Source: Acidithiobacillus sp. (lineage in GTDB: Bacteria; Pseudomonadota; Gammaproteobacteria; Acidithiobacillales; Acidithiobacillaceae). Taken from it: DNA of 50,476 nucleotides. The notes under the pieces were generated by a model that was not told where the DNA came from, did no database searches, and saw only the letters and a list, made by a program, of their open reading frames with translations. The stretch is from contig NZ_JAGDVS010000093.1 in the NCBI RefSeq assembly GCF_023255755.1, positions 1-50,476 on the forward strand, read 5' to 3'. This document shows, one piece after another, positions 26,725 to 35,577 of the stretch (position 1 is its first letter; each line of letters opens with the position of its first letter). Made by a program: the position numbers and the translations under genes.

Positions 26725-28113
26725 ATGGGCTATGACTTGCGGGAGAGGGCATTAGGCGCCTACCTGGGATTGGCGGTCGGGGATGCCCTGGGCGCGACGG
26801 TGGAGTTCATGAGTCCCCCGGAAATCCGGGAGGCATATGGCGTCCACCGCAATATGACCGGTGGCGGCTGGCTGCATTTACGCCCCGGACAGGTGACCGA
26901 CGATACCCAGATGTGTCTGGTGTTGGGGCGGAGCATCCTTGCCGATGAACAATGGTCCATTACCCGCTTTGGCGAGGGGATGGTGCAGTGGTTGCGTGGC
27001 CATCCCGTGGATGTGGGCAATACCTGCCGCCGGGGAATCCGGCGCTTTATGCTCAACGGCAGTACCGCCGCCGAACCGGCGGAATGGGATGCCGGCAATG
27101 GTGCGTGCGTGCGCAATCTCCCCGTGGTGTTGGCCACCCTGAACGCCCCCGCCGCCTTCCGGCTGATCAGTGTAGAACAGGCGCATTTGACCCACCATCA
27201 CCCACTGTCGGATATCGCCACCCTGACGCTGGGGGAGATGTTGCGCTGCGCGCTGCGCGGTGACGGCGTTTCATCCGTGCGGCGCCTGGCGGATGAACTG
27301 GTTGCACGGTACCCGGAATTCGATTTCAAAGAAATTCCCCAGGCCCCTACGCCCTATATTGTGGATACGGTGCGTGCCGTCCTGTATGCGCTGCTTCATA
27401 CCGATAATTTTAAAGACTGCCTGATTACGGTGGTAAATCAGGGTGGGGACGCGGACACCACGGGCGCTATCGCGGGAATGTTGGCGGGAGGCCTGTACGG
27501 GACTTACGGGCTTCCCGGTGCCTGGTTGCAGCGTCTGGATCCCGCGGTTCAGAAAGAAATCGCGGGGCAGGTGGATCAGCTTCTGACCCGGGGTGAGCGA
27601 ACAGATCATGAGCAGTTGCCGGCCAGCATGCCGCTGTGTGTCTTATTTTACGAAAAACCAGGCTGTGCCAATAATGCGCGGCAGAAAGCACTGTTGACGT
27701 CTGCCGGCTGTGTGCTGGAGGTGCATGACTTATTGAAAACCGCCTGGACGGCGGAAACCCTGCGCCCCTATTTTGCAGATCGACCCGTGGCAGAGTGGTT
27801 CAACCCGGCTTCGCCGCGGGTAAAGTCGGGAGAGATCGTTCCTGAGGCGTTCACGGAAGCCGGGGCACTCGCCGCAATGCTGTTGGACCCCCTCCTTATC
27901 CGTCGCCCGCTCATGGAAGCGGGAGGCGCCAAAATCGCTGGTTTTTCTGAAGATCAATTACGCCTGTGGACGTCCATATCTCTTGATGTGTACACTGGGG
28001 ATGTTGGCGCCATTCCAGACAATTGTCGACGCTCGGTGCCTTGCCCAAGCGTCAGACGGGCCAGCAGTCTCAGCAAAACTCCAGCCGCCTCATCCCACGC
28101 CAACGCCTCCTGA
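26725..28113 (+). CDS. draG: DraG-NifO fusion: dinitrogenase reductase ADP-ribosyl hydrolase with ArsC-like domain
   Basis: A 462-aa two-domain protein. Residues 1-295 are DraG: GLAVGDALGATVEF, TDDTQM (the first metal-binding motif) and NQGGDADTTGAIAGM (the second, binuclear Mn site). Residues ~305-410 resemble the ArsC/Spx-like thioredoxin-fold protein NifO: LFYEKPGCANNARQKALL, then SPRVKSGEIVPEAF and DPLLIRRPLMEAGG, which mirror ArsC 'NP...R' blocks. The last ~45 residues are of low complexity. DraG removes ADP-ribose from NifH to reactivate nitrogenase. Known DraG proteins are about 290-300 aa, so the fusion is notable. No frame break was seen at the junction. Confidence 0.9.
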   Translation: MGYDLRERALGAYLGLAVGDALGATVEFMSPPEIREAYGVHRNMTGGGWLHLRPGQVTDDTQMCLVLGRSILADEQWSITRFGEGMVQWLRGHPVDVGNTCRRGIRRFMLNGSTAAEPAEWDAGNGACVRNLPVVLATLNAPAAFRLISVEQAHLTHHHPLSDIATLTLGEMLRCALRGDGVSSVRRLADELVARYPEFDFKEIPQAPTPYIVDTVRAVLYALLHTDNFKDCLITVVNQGGDADTTGAIAGMLAGGLYGTYGLPGAWLQRLDPAVQKEIAGQVDQLLTRGERTDHEQLPASMPLCVLFYEKPGCANNARQKALLTSAGCVLEVHDLLKTAWTAETLRPYFADRPVAEWFNPASPRVKSGEIVPEAFTEAGALAAMLLDPLLIRRPLMEAGGAKIAGFSEDQLRLWTSISLDVYTGDVGAIPDNCRRSVPCPSVRRASSLSKTPAASSHANAS

Positions 28114-28138
28114 GCGCTGTAGAGAAGAGGGCACTATC

Positions 28139-29776
28139 ATGAAAGATCGTGTAACACCCAATCATTTTCAGGAGCTGACGACCATCTATGAGGTGAGTAA
28201 GGTGCTCAGCTCCTCCATGGATCTTGAACACACCCTAAATGATGTGTTGAAGACGCTGGAAAGTCATCTGCATATCTCACCGTCCATGATTGTGTTGCGT
28301 ATGAACGAGGAAGTAGTGGGGGTAATCGCTGCCACAGGTTTGTCTGTTGCGGAAATAGAACGGGGGCGTTATCGGTTAGGGGAGGGGATGATAGGCAAGA
28401 TCATGCGTGCCGGCATGCCGATAGTGATTCCTGATGTCTCTCAGGAACCGGCTTTTCTGCACCGCGCCTTTGAACCGGAGATCAGTCAGCGCTTGCATGC
28501 TTTTGTAGGGGTGCCGATTAAGGTGGGGTATGAGTGTATCGGCGTGCTCGCTATCTATCGCAGTGAGCGACACAAGGGCGTGAGTTTCCGCTCTGATGTC
28601 CGCTTGTTGCAGATGATCGCCAATCTGGTGGGACAGACCGTTAATCTGCATCAGGGTATCTCGGCGGAACGAAACCGTCTTTTGCAGGAAAAGCATCGTC
28701 TACAGAAGGAATTACAGAAACGCTACAGCATCAAAAATGTCATCGGCAACAGCCGGGCCATGCAGGCGGTGTTTTCTGACGTGCACCAAGCGGCGCCAGG
28801 CAAGGCAACCGTGTTGCTGCGCGGTGAGTCGGGCACCGGCAAGGAAGTCATCGCCCGCGCCATTCACTATCTCAGCCCCCGTCGCGACAAAGCCTTTGTT
28901 TCGCTCAATTGCGCGGCGCTCCCCGAAAGTATTCTCGAATCAGAGCTCTTTGGACATGAGCGCGGTGCTTTTACCGGCGCCACCCAAGAGCGCAAAGGGC
29001 GCTTTGAACTGGCAGATGGTGGCACGCTGTTTCTCGACGAGATCGGCGATATCTCTCCGGCTTTTCAGGCCAAGCTCTTACGGGTGTTACAGGAGCGTGA
29101 ATTCGAGCGGGTGGGCGGCACCCAGACCCGGCGAGTCAATGTGCGCATTATCACTGCCACCAATCGCAATCTCGAAGAGGCGGTGAGCAAGGGCGAGTTC
29201 CGCGCCGATCTCTACTACCGGATCAATGTCGTCAGTATCTTCCTGCCCCCACTGCGGGAACGTCGTGAGGATATCCCCGCCTTGATCGAACATTTCCTCG
29301 CCCGTTACAACGCCGAGAATCAGCGCAAACTGACCCTCACCCCGGAAGCTTTGCAAACCATGGTGTCCTGCTATTGGCCGGGTAACGTGCGGGAACTGGA
29401 AAACTGCGTCGAACGCACCGCCACCATGATGCGCGGCGATATCATTCGCAATCTCGACGTGCCCTGCCAGCGCAATCAGTGTCTCTCCATGGCGCTGCGA
29501 CCGCTGGAAGGAAGCCATCCCATCGTCACCATGAAGGTGTCAGGCAGTAGTAGTATACCGCTTTCCGTAATGCCCGAATCTGCGGAGCAAGCGGTGGATG
29601 CCTTGGTCGCAAACAATGAGGCGAGTGCTGCACCTTTGTCGGAAAGGGATCGCCTGATCCAGGCCATGGACCGCTGTGGCTGGGTACAGGCCAAAGCCGC
29701 TCGTTTGTTGGGGACGACTACCCGCAAACTTGGTTATGCCCTCAATAAACACGGCGTAGAAGTTAAAAAACTCTAA
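28139..29776 (+). CDS. nifA: nif-specific sigma54 transcriptional activator NifA
   Basis: A 545-aa activator. An N-terminal GAF domain (~25-175) is followed by the AAA+ domain with Walker A GESGTGKE (~229), GAFTGA (276-281, contacts sigma54) and LFLDEIGD, and a C-terminal Fis-type helix-turn-helix ([19 protein letters not shown]). Cysteines 411, 423, 443 and 448 form C-x11-C-x19-C-x4-C, the redox/oxygen motif of rhizobial-type NifA proteins that work without NifL. The start is placed at MKDRVTPN with AGAGG upstream; it follows draG by 25 bp. Confidence 0.96.
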   Translation: MKDRVTPNHFQELTTIYEVSKVLSSSMDLEHTLNDVLKTLESHLHISPSMIVLRMNEEVVGVIAATGLSVAEIERGRYRLGEGMIGKIMRAGMPIVIPDVSQEPAFLHRAFEPEISQRLHAFVGVPIKVGYECIGVLAIYRSERHKGVSFRSDVRLLQMIANLVGQTVNLHQGISAERNRLLQEKHRLQKELQKRYSIKNVIGNSRAMQAVFSDVHQAAPGKATVLLRGESGTGKEVIARAIHYLSPRRDKAFVSLNCAALPESILESELFGHERGAFTGATQERKGRFELADGGTLFLDEIGDISPAFQAKLLRVLQEREFERVGGTQTRRVNVRIITATNRNLEEAVSKGEFRADLYYRINVVSIFLPPLRERREDIPALIEHFLARYNAENQRKLTLTPEALQTMVSCYWPGNVRELENCVERTATMMRGDIIRNLDVPCQRNQCLSMALRPLEGSHPIVTMKVSGSSSIPLSVMPESAEQAVDALVANNEASAAPLSERDRLIQAMDRCGWVQAKAARLLGTTTRKLGYALNKHGVEVKKL

Positions 29777-29873
29777 ACCAGAAACGCTCAACCAGGGGCG
29801 GCGAACGCCCTACCCATCCTCACTGTGGCCACCGCCTTTCGTGCTTGCCCTGCTATTTTTACCCCTCCCCATT

Positions 29874-29889
29874 TGTCCGGTTCTTGACA
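29874..29889. promoter_or_regulatory. NifA upstream activator site of nifB
   Basis: TGTCCGGTTCTTGACA is an exact TGT-N10-ACA, 94 bp upstream of the nifB -24/-12 element. Confidence 0.78.
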
Positions 29890-29982
29890 ATTTTCGCCGC
29901 AGTGCTGAAAACGCACGTAATGTTACCGACAAAGCACCGGATGACTTAATCTAACATATTGAAAAACAAAGGCAGCATATGC

Positions 29983-29998
29983 TGGCATCACTTTTGCT
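29983..29998 (+). promoter_or_regulatory. sigma54 promoter of the nifB operon
   Basis: TGGCATCACTTTTGCT fully matches TGGCAYRN4TTGCW. Transcription would start near 30009, about 90 bp before the nifB ATG. Confidence 0.9.
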
Positions 29999-30099
29999 AA
30001 AGGTAATGCAAGCGTCAGCTTCTTAGGAGCAAGCCGATACATCCATGAGGCGCGCGGTTTTCCATCGTTCACTGAAGATCCGTATGGAGGATTACGCCC

Positions 30100-31668
30100 A
30101 TGGCATCCCAAATAATTTCTCTTTCCAGTATTGCCACACCCAATAACGGGGTGGATCTGGATGAGATTATGCAGCAAAAGGCAGAACACCAAGGTTGTGG
30201 TACGAGCGGCGGTTCCGGCAAGGCCAGTTGTGGCACCGGAGCGGGGCAGGGAGATCTGGCACCGGAGATATGGGAAAAGGTCAAGAATCACCCCTGCTAT
30301 AGCGAAGAAGCGCATCATCATTACGCCCGTATGCACGTTGCGGTGGCGCCCGCCTGCAATATCCAATGCAATTACTGTAACCGCAAATATGACTGCGCCA
30401 ACGAAAGTCGGCCGGGTGTCGTCAGTGAAAAACTGACGCCGGAGCAAGCGGCCAAAAAGGTGCTGGCCGTGGCTTCCACCATTCCGCAAATGACCGTGTT
30501 GGGTATCGCCGGTCCGGGTGATCCCCTGGCCAACCCCGAGAAAACTTTCAAGACCTTTGAACTGATCTCGAAAACAGCGCCGGATATCAAGCTCTGCCTG
30601 TCAACCAATGGCCTGGCACTCCCTGACCATGTGGATACCATTGCCGGTTTTAATGTGGATCACGTTACCATCACCATCAATATGGTGGATGCGGATGTAG
30701 GCGCACAGATCTATCCCTGGATTTATTACCAAAACAAGCGGTACAAGGGGCGTGAAGCGGCGCAGATACTCACCGACCGGCAAATGCAGGGACTGGAAAT
30801 GCTGACCGAGCGCGGCATTCTCTGTAAGGTGAATTCGGTCATGATCCCGGGCATCAATGATCACCATCTGGTGGAAGTCAACCGGGCAGTCAAGAGTCGC
30901 GGAGCCTTCCTTCACAACATCATGCCCCTGATTTCCGCCCCTGAACATGGCACGGTTTTCGGTTTGAACGGCCAGCGTGGCCCGACCGCGCAGGAACTCA
31001 AAGCCCTGCAGGACAGTTGCGAAGGCGAAATGAACATGATGCGCCACTGTCGGCAATGCCGGGCGGACGCGGTGGGTCTGCTGGGCGAAGATCGTTCAGC
31101 AGAATTCACGACCGAAGCCGTAATGGCGATGGATGTGGAATATGACCTCGAATCGCGCAAGGCCTATCAATCGCTGGTGGAGCAGGAACGTCAGGCGACG
31201 GCGGACGCCAAGCGGGCGGAACTGGAAACCCTGGCCGGCGAGCAATCCGATGTCAAAATTCTCATCGCGGTGGCGACGAAAGGCAGCGGGCGGGTCAATG
31301 AGCACTTCGGTCATGCCACCGAGTTTCAGATTTATGAGGCGAGTGCGTCCGGGGCGAAGTTTGTCGGTCACCGTCGCGTGGACCTCTATTGCCAGGGCGG
31401 TTATGGCGAAGAGGAAGCCCTGGAAACCACCATCATCCGCGCGATCAACGATTGTACGGCAGTTTTTGTGGCCAAGATCGGTGGCTGTCCGAAAGCCTCG
31501 CTGGAGGCGGCCGGAATCGATGCGGTGGATCGTTACGCTTTTGAATATATCGAGCAGTCGGTCATTGCCTACTATCGGGATTATCTCGATAACATCCGTA
31601 GCGGGGCCATTGTCCATGGCCAGCGCGGGGATGCGGAGATCCGGCAAGGGGCGTACATAGCTGCGTAA
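30100..31668 (+). CDS. nifB: FeMo-co biosynthesis radical SAM protein NifB
   Basis: A 522-aa protein. The radical-SAM motif CNIQCNYC supplies C86, C90 and C93. Additional cysteines ([10 protein letters not shown] and the NRKYDC just after the motif) serve the K clusters. Residues ~385-500 form a C-terminal NifX-like cofactor-binding domain ([21 protein letters not shown]). It fuses two [4Fe-4S] clusters with carbide insertion to form NifB-co, the FeMo-co core. GGAGG lies 8-9 nt before the ATG. It heads the long plus-strand operon. Confidence 0.98.
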   Translation: MASQIISLSSIATPNNGVDLDEIMQQKAEHQGCGTSGGSGKASCGTGAGQGDLAPEIWEKVKNHPCYSEEAHHHYARMHVAVAPACNIQCNYCNRKYDCANESRPGVVSEKLTPEQAAKKVLAVASTIPQMTVLGIAGPGDPLANPEKTFKTFELISKTAPDIKLCLSTNGLALPDHVDTIAGFNVDHVTITINMVDADVGAQIYPWIYYQNKRYKGREAAQILTDRQMQGLEMLTERGILCKVNSVMIPGINDHHLVEVNRAVKSRGAFLHNIMPLISAPEHGTVFGLNGQRGPTAQELKALQDSCEGEMNMMRHCRQCRADAVGLLGEDRSAEFTTEAVMAMDVEYDLESRKAYQSLVEQERQATADAKRAELETLAGEQSDVKILIAVATKGSGRVNEHFGHATEFQIYEASASGAKFVGHRRVDLYCQGGYGEEEALETTIIRAINDCTAVFVAKIGGCPKASLEAAGIDAVDRYAFEYIEQSVIAYYRDYLDNIRSGAIVHGQRGDAEIRQGAYIAA

Positions 31669-31675
31669 GGTTATC

Positions 31676-31700
31676 GGGGGAGATCTCCTCCCCCATTTTT
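31676..31700 (+). terminator. terminator-like hairpin after nifB
   Basis: GGGGGAG / CTCCCCC with a 5-nt loop, followed by ATTTTT, begins 8 bp after the nifB stop. The genes beyond are closely packed and lack their own sigma54 promoter, so this is probably a partial terminator that raises nifB mRNA over the downstream genes. Confidence 0.75.
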
Positions 31701-31718
31701 GTGAAAAGGAGAAACATC

Positions 31719-31937
31719 ATGGCTTTTAAAATCGTCGGTTCCCAATGCACCAGTTGTTCGGCCTGTGAACCGGAATGCCCGAATATGGCCATTTCCGAAA
31801 AGAATGGCACCTTTGTGATCGATCCGGCCAAGTGTACGGAATGCATAAACTATTTCGATGAACCTCAGTGTGTGGCGGTATGTCCGGTGGATGACACCTG
31901 CATTATTGACAACAACTACCCCCGTTACGTCGCTTAG
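31719..31937 (+). CDS. fdxN: 2[4Fe-4S] ferredoxin FdxN
   Basis: A 72-aa ferredoxin with [12 protein letters not shown] and [18 protein letters not shown], the second motif showing the 8-residue insertion typical of the FdxN/Alvin type. It ends with an extra cysteine (DDTC). It probably supplies electrons to NifB or nitrogenase; a ferredoxin next to nifB is standard in proteobacteria. The ATG (MAFKIVGS) follows AAGGAG at 8 nt. Confidence 0.93.
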   Translation: MAFKIVGSQCTSCSACEPECPNMAISEKNGTFVIDPAKCTECINYFDEPQCVAVCPVDDTCIIDNNYPRYVA

Positions 31938-31946
31938 GAGTCTGTC

Positions 31947-32282
31947 ATGGAACTCACCTTTACGCCTAAAGCGGAACGCTTTATCCAGCGGATGATCACC
32001 TTTGGCGGTGGAAATGCTTCCAGTGCTTTCCGCCTTGCGGTGAAGCCAGGCGGGTGCTCCGGCCTCTCTTACGATTTTCGCATTGTCGACGCGGCGGAGC
32101 CCGGCGATGTGGCCATCACCAGTAATGGCATTCCGGTACTGCTGGAACAGAAGAGTGTCCCTTTTCTCAACGGCGTCGTCGTCGATTGCGAGGACAGCCT
32201 GATGAATACTGGGCTGGTCTTTACCAATCCCAATGCGGCGGCCAGTTGTGGTTGCGGAACGTCATTTACACCCAAGGAATAA
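31947..32282 (+). CDS. second nif IscA-like (HesB family) protein
   Basis: A 111-aa A-type carrier: GGCSGLSYDF (first cysteine) and the C-terminal CGCGTSF pair are present, so all three ligands are kept. It differs from the iscA beside nifU by its KPGGCSGLSYD loop and its N-terminal half (TFTPKAERFIQRMITFGG). It starts 9 bp after fdxN. It may carry clusters to NifB or the ferredoxin; this is inference. Confidence 0.9.
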   Translation: MELTFTPKAERFIQRMITFGGGNASSAFRLAVKPGGCSGLSYDFRIVDAAEPGDVAITSNGIPVLLEQKSVPFLNGVVVDCEDSLMNTGLVFTNPNAAASCGCGTSFTPKE

Positions 32283-32322
32283 AGCCGGGTCCCGGAAACG
32301 GTGAGATTGGAGGGAGGAAAAC

Positions 32323-32553
32323 ATGGAAACCTGGATCGTTCATCATACGAATACGACTATCCATCGTTGTGCAGCGAATACGGCAGCACTCCCCCCGCAT
32401 CTCGACGATATCGATTTCCGCGGTGCGGAGATATTTACCCGCATACCAGCCAGGGAGCAGCGTCATCTCGCACGTGCTTACAGCAGTTATGTCTGCTGTG
32501 AGGAGTGCGAAGCGGCTCTGCTCAACCCCGTGAAGCATAGGGGTGCAGCATGA
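32323..32553 (+). CDS. hypothetical 76-aa cysteine-containing protein
   Basis: Not recognised. It has a CCEEC element near residue 58 and a single cysteine at 16, so a metal or cluster site is possible. A purine-rich ribosome site (GGAGGAAAAC) precedes the ATG. Its stop overlaps the start of the TPR gene (ATGA), showing translational coupling within the nifB operon. Confidence 0.75.
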   Translation: METWIVHHTNTTIHRCAANTAALPPHLDDIDFRGAEIFTRIPAREQRHLARAYSSYVCCEECEAALLNPVKHRGAA

Positions 32554-33062
32554 GTAATATCTGGGACGATGAATGGTTGAACCGCCGTTATTATGAAGGC
32601 CTCCTACCGGAGGCAGCGGAACGCCATCTGCATCTCGCGGCGCGCTCTTATGCGGACGATGTGCGCGCCGAGGATCATCTGATGGATGCCATCGCCATCG
32701 CGCCCGAACACATGGTCGTTTACCTGGGTTTATACAAATTTTATTTCTATAAAGGCCGACTGAGCGAGGCGCTGGCTACGGCCCGCATCTGTCTGCAGCG
32801 TAGCGCCGCAGAATTGGGTATTGATCCGGACTGGCGCAAGGTAAGGGAACGGCAGGCGGACTTTGGCAGTTTTGATGCACCGCGGGCACGCTTTTATATG
32901 TTCGTGCTGAAAGCCTATGGTTACCTGCATTTGCGTCTGGGTCACCTGGCTACGGGCAGCAAAATCATGGACAAACTCATCGAACTGGACCCGACGGATA
33001 AAATACAGGCCCGGGTGCTGCTGGAAGTCCTGCAAAAAAAAGAGGAAGACGACGATGAGTGA
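32550..33062 (+). CDS. TPR-like helical protein of the nifB operon
   Basis: A 170-aa all-helical protein. The stretch MDAIAIAPEHMVVYLGLYKF followed by YFYKGRLSEALATAR has the spacing of tetratricopeptide repeats, and a second repeat-like unit lies at YLHLRLGHLATGSKIMDKLI. It ends in an acidic tail (KKEEDDDE). Probably a protein-protein adaptor. It overlaps the small gene before it by 4 bp and the LRV gene after it by 8 bp. The partner is unknown. Confidence 0.8.
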   Translation: MSNIWDDEWLNRRYYEGLLPEAAERHLHLAARSYADDVRAEDHLMDAIAIAPEHMVVYLGLYKFYFYKGRLSEALATARICLQRSAAELGIDPDWRKVRERQADFGSFDAPRARFYMFVLKAYGYLHLRLGHLATGSKIMDKLIELDPTDKIQARVLLEVLQKKEEDDDE

Positions 33063-33843
33063 TCCGGACGAGGCCATTGACTGGCAGGGCGGTGCCGTCT
33101 CCTGTGAAGCCTGCCCTGAGCGCGGGATTCCGGAGGTGAAGTGCGAACCGTTGCATGCCTGTATGCATGATCGTTACGCCAAAAGGGTGGATCGCTTTTT
33201 TCGCTGGAATCCGCAGATCGCCAAGGATTATCTGCAACACGGCTACTTTGAGGTGCGGGCTTGCGCCGCACGTTATGCGGATATTTTTCATCTGCCCGCA
33301 CTGATGAACGATCCCGACGAAACCGTGCGCTGGGCGGTAGCGCAAAGGCTTCCACAACGCTATCTGCTGCGAATGATCCACGATCCGCATCGGGAAGTGC
33401 GTATCCGGGTAGCCGTGCGGCTGGATGACCGTAACCTGTCGGCCATGATGCACGACGCGGATTATTACGTACGTCTGGAGGTAGTGCGTCGTCTGCCCAA
33501 AGGCCTGTTGCCGCTCATGATGCATGATTCCGATGTGGAGGTCCGGCGGGTTGTGGCCAAACGCATCGGCGTGGATGCTCTGGTCAAAATGCTGCAGGAC
33601 GATGATCCCAGGGTCCGTCTGGATGCCATTGAACGTGTACCGGTGTCGATCCTTTCCACACTGGTTGACGATGCGGATTGGCGTATCCGCTATGAGGTGG
33701 CGGCGCGTGGGAGCCAGGAAGCGGTAATCAGCCTGTTGGCGGATGAGGATTATGAGGTGCGTCGTTGCGCCGCGGAACGCTTGGGGAAAGGCGATACGTC
33801 CAGACAACGATTGCCAGGGGAGGGTGGGACATGGCCGGAATGA
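33055..33843 (+). CDS. LRV [4Fe-4S] protein
   Basis: A 262-aa protein. The N-terminus has four cysteines in a C-x2-C-x9-C-x5-C arrangement (SCEACPERG...KCEPLHAC), matching the [4Fe-4S] domain of the leucine-rich repeat variant (LRV) protein known from the Azotobacter vinelandii nif region. About eight ~24-residue repeats follow (DPDETVRWAVAQRLP, DPHREVRIRVAVRL, DSDVEVRRVVAKRIG and so on), forming a helical solenoid. The function is not established; a docking or redox role is plausible. The start is set by the overlap with the TPR gene. Confidence 0.9.
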   Translation: MSDPDEAIDWQGGAVSCEACPERGIPEVKCEPLHACMHDRYAKRVDRFFRWNPQIAKDYLQHGYFEVRACAARYADIFHLPALMNDPDETVRWAVAQRLPQRYLLRMIHDPHREVRIRVAVRLDDRNLSAMMHDADYYVRLEVVRRLPKGLLPLMMHDSDVEVRRVVAKRIGVDALVKMLQDDDPRVRLDAIERVPVSILSTLVDDADWRIRYEVAARGSQEAVISLLADEDYEVRRCAAERLGKGDTSRQRLPGEGGTWPE

Positions 33844-34133
33844 GCAGAGACAGTGCAACGGTGGAGTTGGGCGCAGAACCCGAGTTCAATTATGGAGATA
33901 AAGTCCGTTCCCGCAAGCATGTGAAAAATGACGGAACATTCACCGGCGCCGAAATTGGCGAGGTGATTGTTACAAAAGGCGATGTCGGTTTTATCATCAG
34001 TATCGGGACCTATTTGCAACAATTTTATATTTATGGCGTGGATTTTTATGAACGTGGTCATCTGGTCGGTATGAAGGGCCGTGAACTGGAACTGATCGAA
34101 TACAATCCGAGTCAGGAGGAGAAAATCTCATGA
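33831..34133 (+). CDS. nifZ: nitrogenase maturation protein NifZ
   Basis: A 100-aa protein with the NifZ SH3-like domain: FNYGDKVRSRKHVKNDGTFTG, VGFIISIGTYLQQFYIYGVDF and GHLVGMKGRELELI. NifZ takes part in P-cluster formation on NifDK. It overlaps the LRV gene by 13 bp with a ribosome site (GAGGG) in the overlap; an ATG three codons later (ATGA overlap) is an alternative start. Confidence 0.9.
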   Translation: MAGMSRDSATVELGAEPEFNYGDKVRSRKHVKNDGTFTGAEIGEVIVTKGDVGFIISIGTYLQQFYIYGVDFYERGHLVGMKGRELELIEYNPSQEEKIS

Positions 34134-34384
34134 TGGATCTGCGTCCTCCCCGATTTGATTGGGGCCTCAGGGTATTGGCTGGCGATGATATTTTTAATGA
34201 CGGGACCTATCCGGGGGAGGCCGAAGGGGCCTTGCTGGTGGTCAAGGACAGTCCGGGAGAAATCGTGCGGGTAGGACATCATGAAGAGAGCAACACGCCC
34301 CTCTACCTCGTGGAGTTTGCCAACGGCATGGTGGTGGGTTGTCTGGAAGAGGAAATATTACCCATCGGAGAGCCGAAGCCATGA
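34130..34384 (+). CDS. second NifZ-like protein
   Basis: An 84-aa protein that keeps the NifZ core pattern: FDWGLRVLAGDDIFNDGTYPG, a basic ALLV strand and VGCLEEEILPI at the end. Its middle (GEIVRVGHHEESNTPLYLVEFA) differs from the first copy. It overlaps nifZ by 4 bp (ATGA) and nifS2 by 4 bp. Tandem NifZ-like genes suggest division of labour or a heterodimer. Confidence 0.82.
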   Translation: MMDLRPPRFDWGLRVLAGDDIFNDGTYPGEAEGALLVVKDSPGEIVRVGHHEESNTPLYLVEFANGMVVGCLEEEILPIGEPKP

Positions 34385-35562
34385 GCATAACGCGCAGCAT
34401 TTATCTCGATAATAATGCGACAACGGCCTTGGCACCGGCGGCACTGGACGCCATGTTGCCCTATTTATCCACGGAGTATGCCAATCCGTCCAGCGCCTCC
34501 GAAGCGGGCGTAAGCGTCAAGAAAGCGTTGGGTGAGGCGCGGGTTGCGGTAGCCAAATTGTTGGGCGCGTCACCCGCGGAGCTGATTTTTACCAGTGGCG
34601 CGACGGAGAGCAATCATACGGCGATCCTGGGCGCGCTCTCCCTGACGAAAGGCAAACGCCACCTCATCACCAGCCAGGTAGAACACCCTTCGGTATTGCT
34701 CATGTGCCAGCATCTGGAACGCCTCGGAATAGAGGTGAGTTACCTGCCGGTGGATGAAGAGGGACGGCTGGACCTGGAAGACTTGCGCGCTGCCTTGCGT
34801 CCGGATACCGCCCTGGTTTCCCTCATGTGGGCAAACAATGAAACGGGTGTGCTCTTTCCTGTTGTTGAAGCGGCTGCCATGGCGCATGACGCGGGGGCTT
34901 TTTTCCATACGGATGCGACCCAGGCGCTCGGCAAACTGTCTGTGAATGCAGCCGCTTCCGGTGTGGATTTTTTGTCCTGCTCAGCACATAAGATTCATGG
35001 CCCTAAAGGCGTGGGGGCATTGTTCGTCCGCAAAGGCATTGCCTTACCACCCTTGTTTCATGGTCATCAGGAACGGGGACGGCGGGGCGGCACTGAGGAT
35101 GTTCCTGCCATTGCCGGTTTTGCGGCCGCTGCCCGCCTGCTCACCAATATCGAACACGAGGCGCGTTACTTGCGGGGATTGCGCGATCATTTTGAACAAG
35201 GTCTGTTGGCTTTCATGCCCTGTGCGCGTATCCACGGACAGGAAGCCGAGCGTTTACCCAATACCAGTAATGTCGGGTTTATCGCTCTCGACGGTGAAGA
35301 ATTGCTCTATCGCCTGGAACAGGAGGGCATTACGGCTGCGGCCGGTGCGGCCTGTGCTGCTGGCGGGCAGGAGCCTTCCCATGTGCTTACGGCTATGGGC
35401 TTTTCTAAAACGGCGGTGCTGTCCTCACTGCGTTTCTCCTTTGGACGCCTGAACCGGTCGGAGGATGTGGAGCGGCTGCTCCGCGTATTACCGGGCATCC
35501 TGCTGGGCATGATGGACATGCCGCCGATGACGGCCGGTGCCCCGATTTCTTGTGCACAGTAA
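34381..35562 (+). CDS. second NifS-like cysteine desulfurase
   Basis: A 393-aa PLP enzyme close to NifS: SIYLDNNATT at the N-terminus, SCSAHKIHGPKG with the PLP lysine and HQERGRRGGTED. The catalytic cysteine is kept, but the loop reads AAAGAACAAG instead of the [10 protein letters not shown] of the first NifS, so its serines and threonine are lost. It is co-transcribed with nifZ and nifT rather than with a scaffold. It may supply sulfur for a different step, such as NifB. Confidence 0.9.
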   Translation: MSITRSIYLDNNATTALAPAALDAMLPYLSTEYANPSSASEAGVSVKKALGEARVAVAKLLGASPAELIFTSGATESNHTAILGALSLTKGKRHLITSQVEHPSVLLMCQHLERLGIEVSYLPVDEEGRLDLEDLRAALRPDTALVSLMWANNETGVLFPVVEAAAMAHDAGAFFHTDATQALGKLSVNAAASGVDFLSCSAHKIHGPKGVGALFVRKGIALPPLFHGHQERGRRGGTEDVPAIAGFAAAARLLTNIEHEARYLRGLRDHFEQGLLAFMPCARIHGQEAERLPNTSNVGFIALDGEELLYRLEQEGITAAAGAACAAGGQEPSHVLTAMGFSKTAVLSSLRFSFGRLNRSEDVERLLRVLPGILLGMMDMPPMTAGAPISCAQ

Positions 35563-35577
35563 AATAAGGAATACCCC

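Larger units (their letters stand above)
29777..30099. promoter_or_regulatory. nifA-nifB intergenic control region
   Basis: A 323-bp non-coding stretch with one NifA site and a sigma54 promoter for nifB. An imperfect GC hairpin (AGGGGCG/CGCCCT, near 29803-29820) soon after nifA has no T run and is only a weak terminator candidate. Nothing else was seen. Confidence 0.75.

Noticed and set aside
29803-29820. GC-rich imperfect hairpin after nifA as a terminator.
   Set aside because: A bulged short stem and no T run; kept only as a weak possibility in the intergenic entry.
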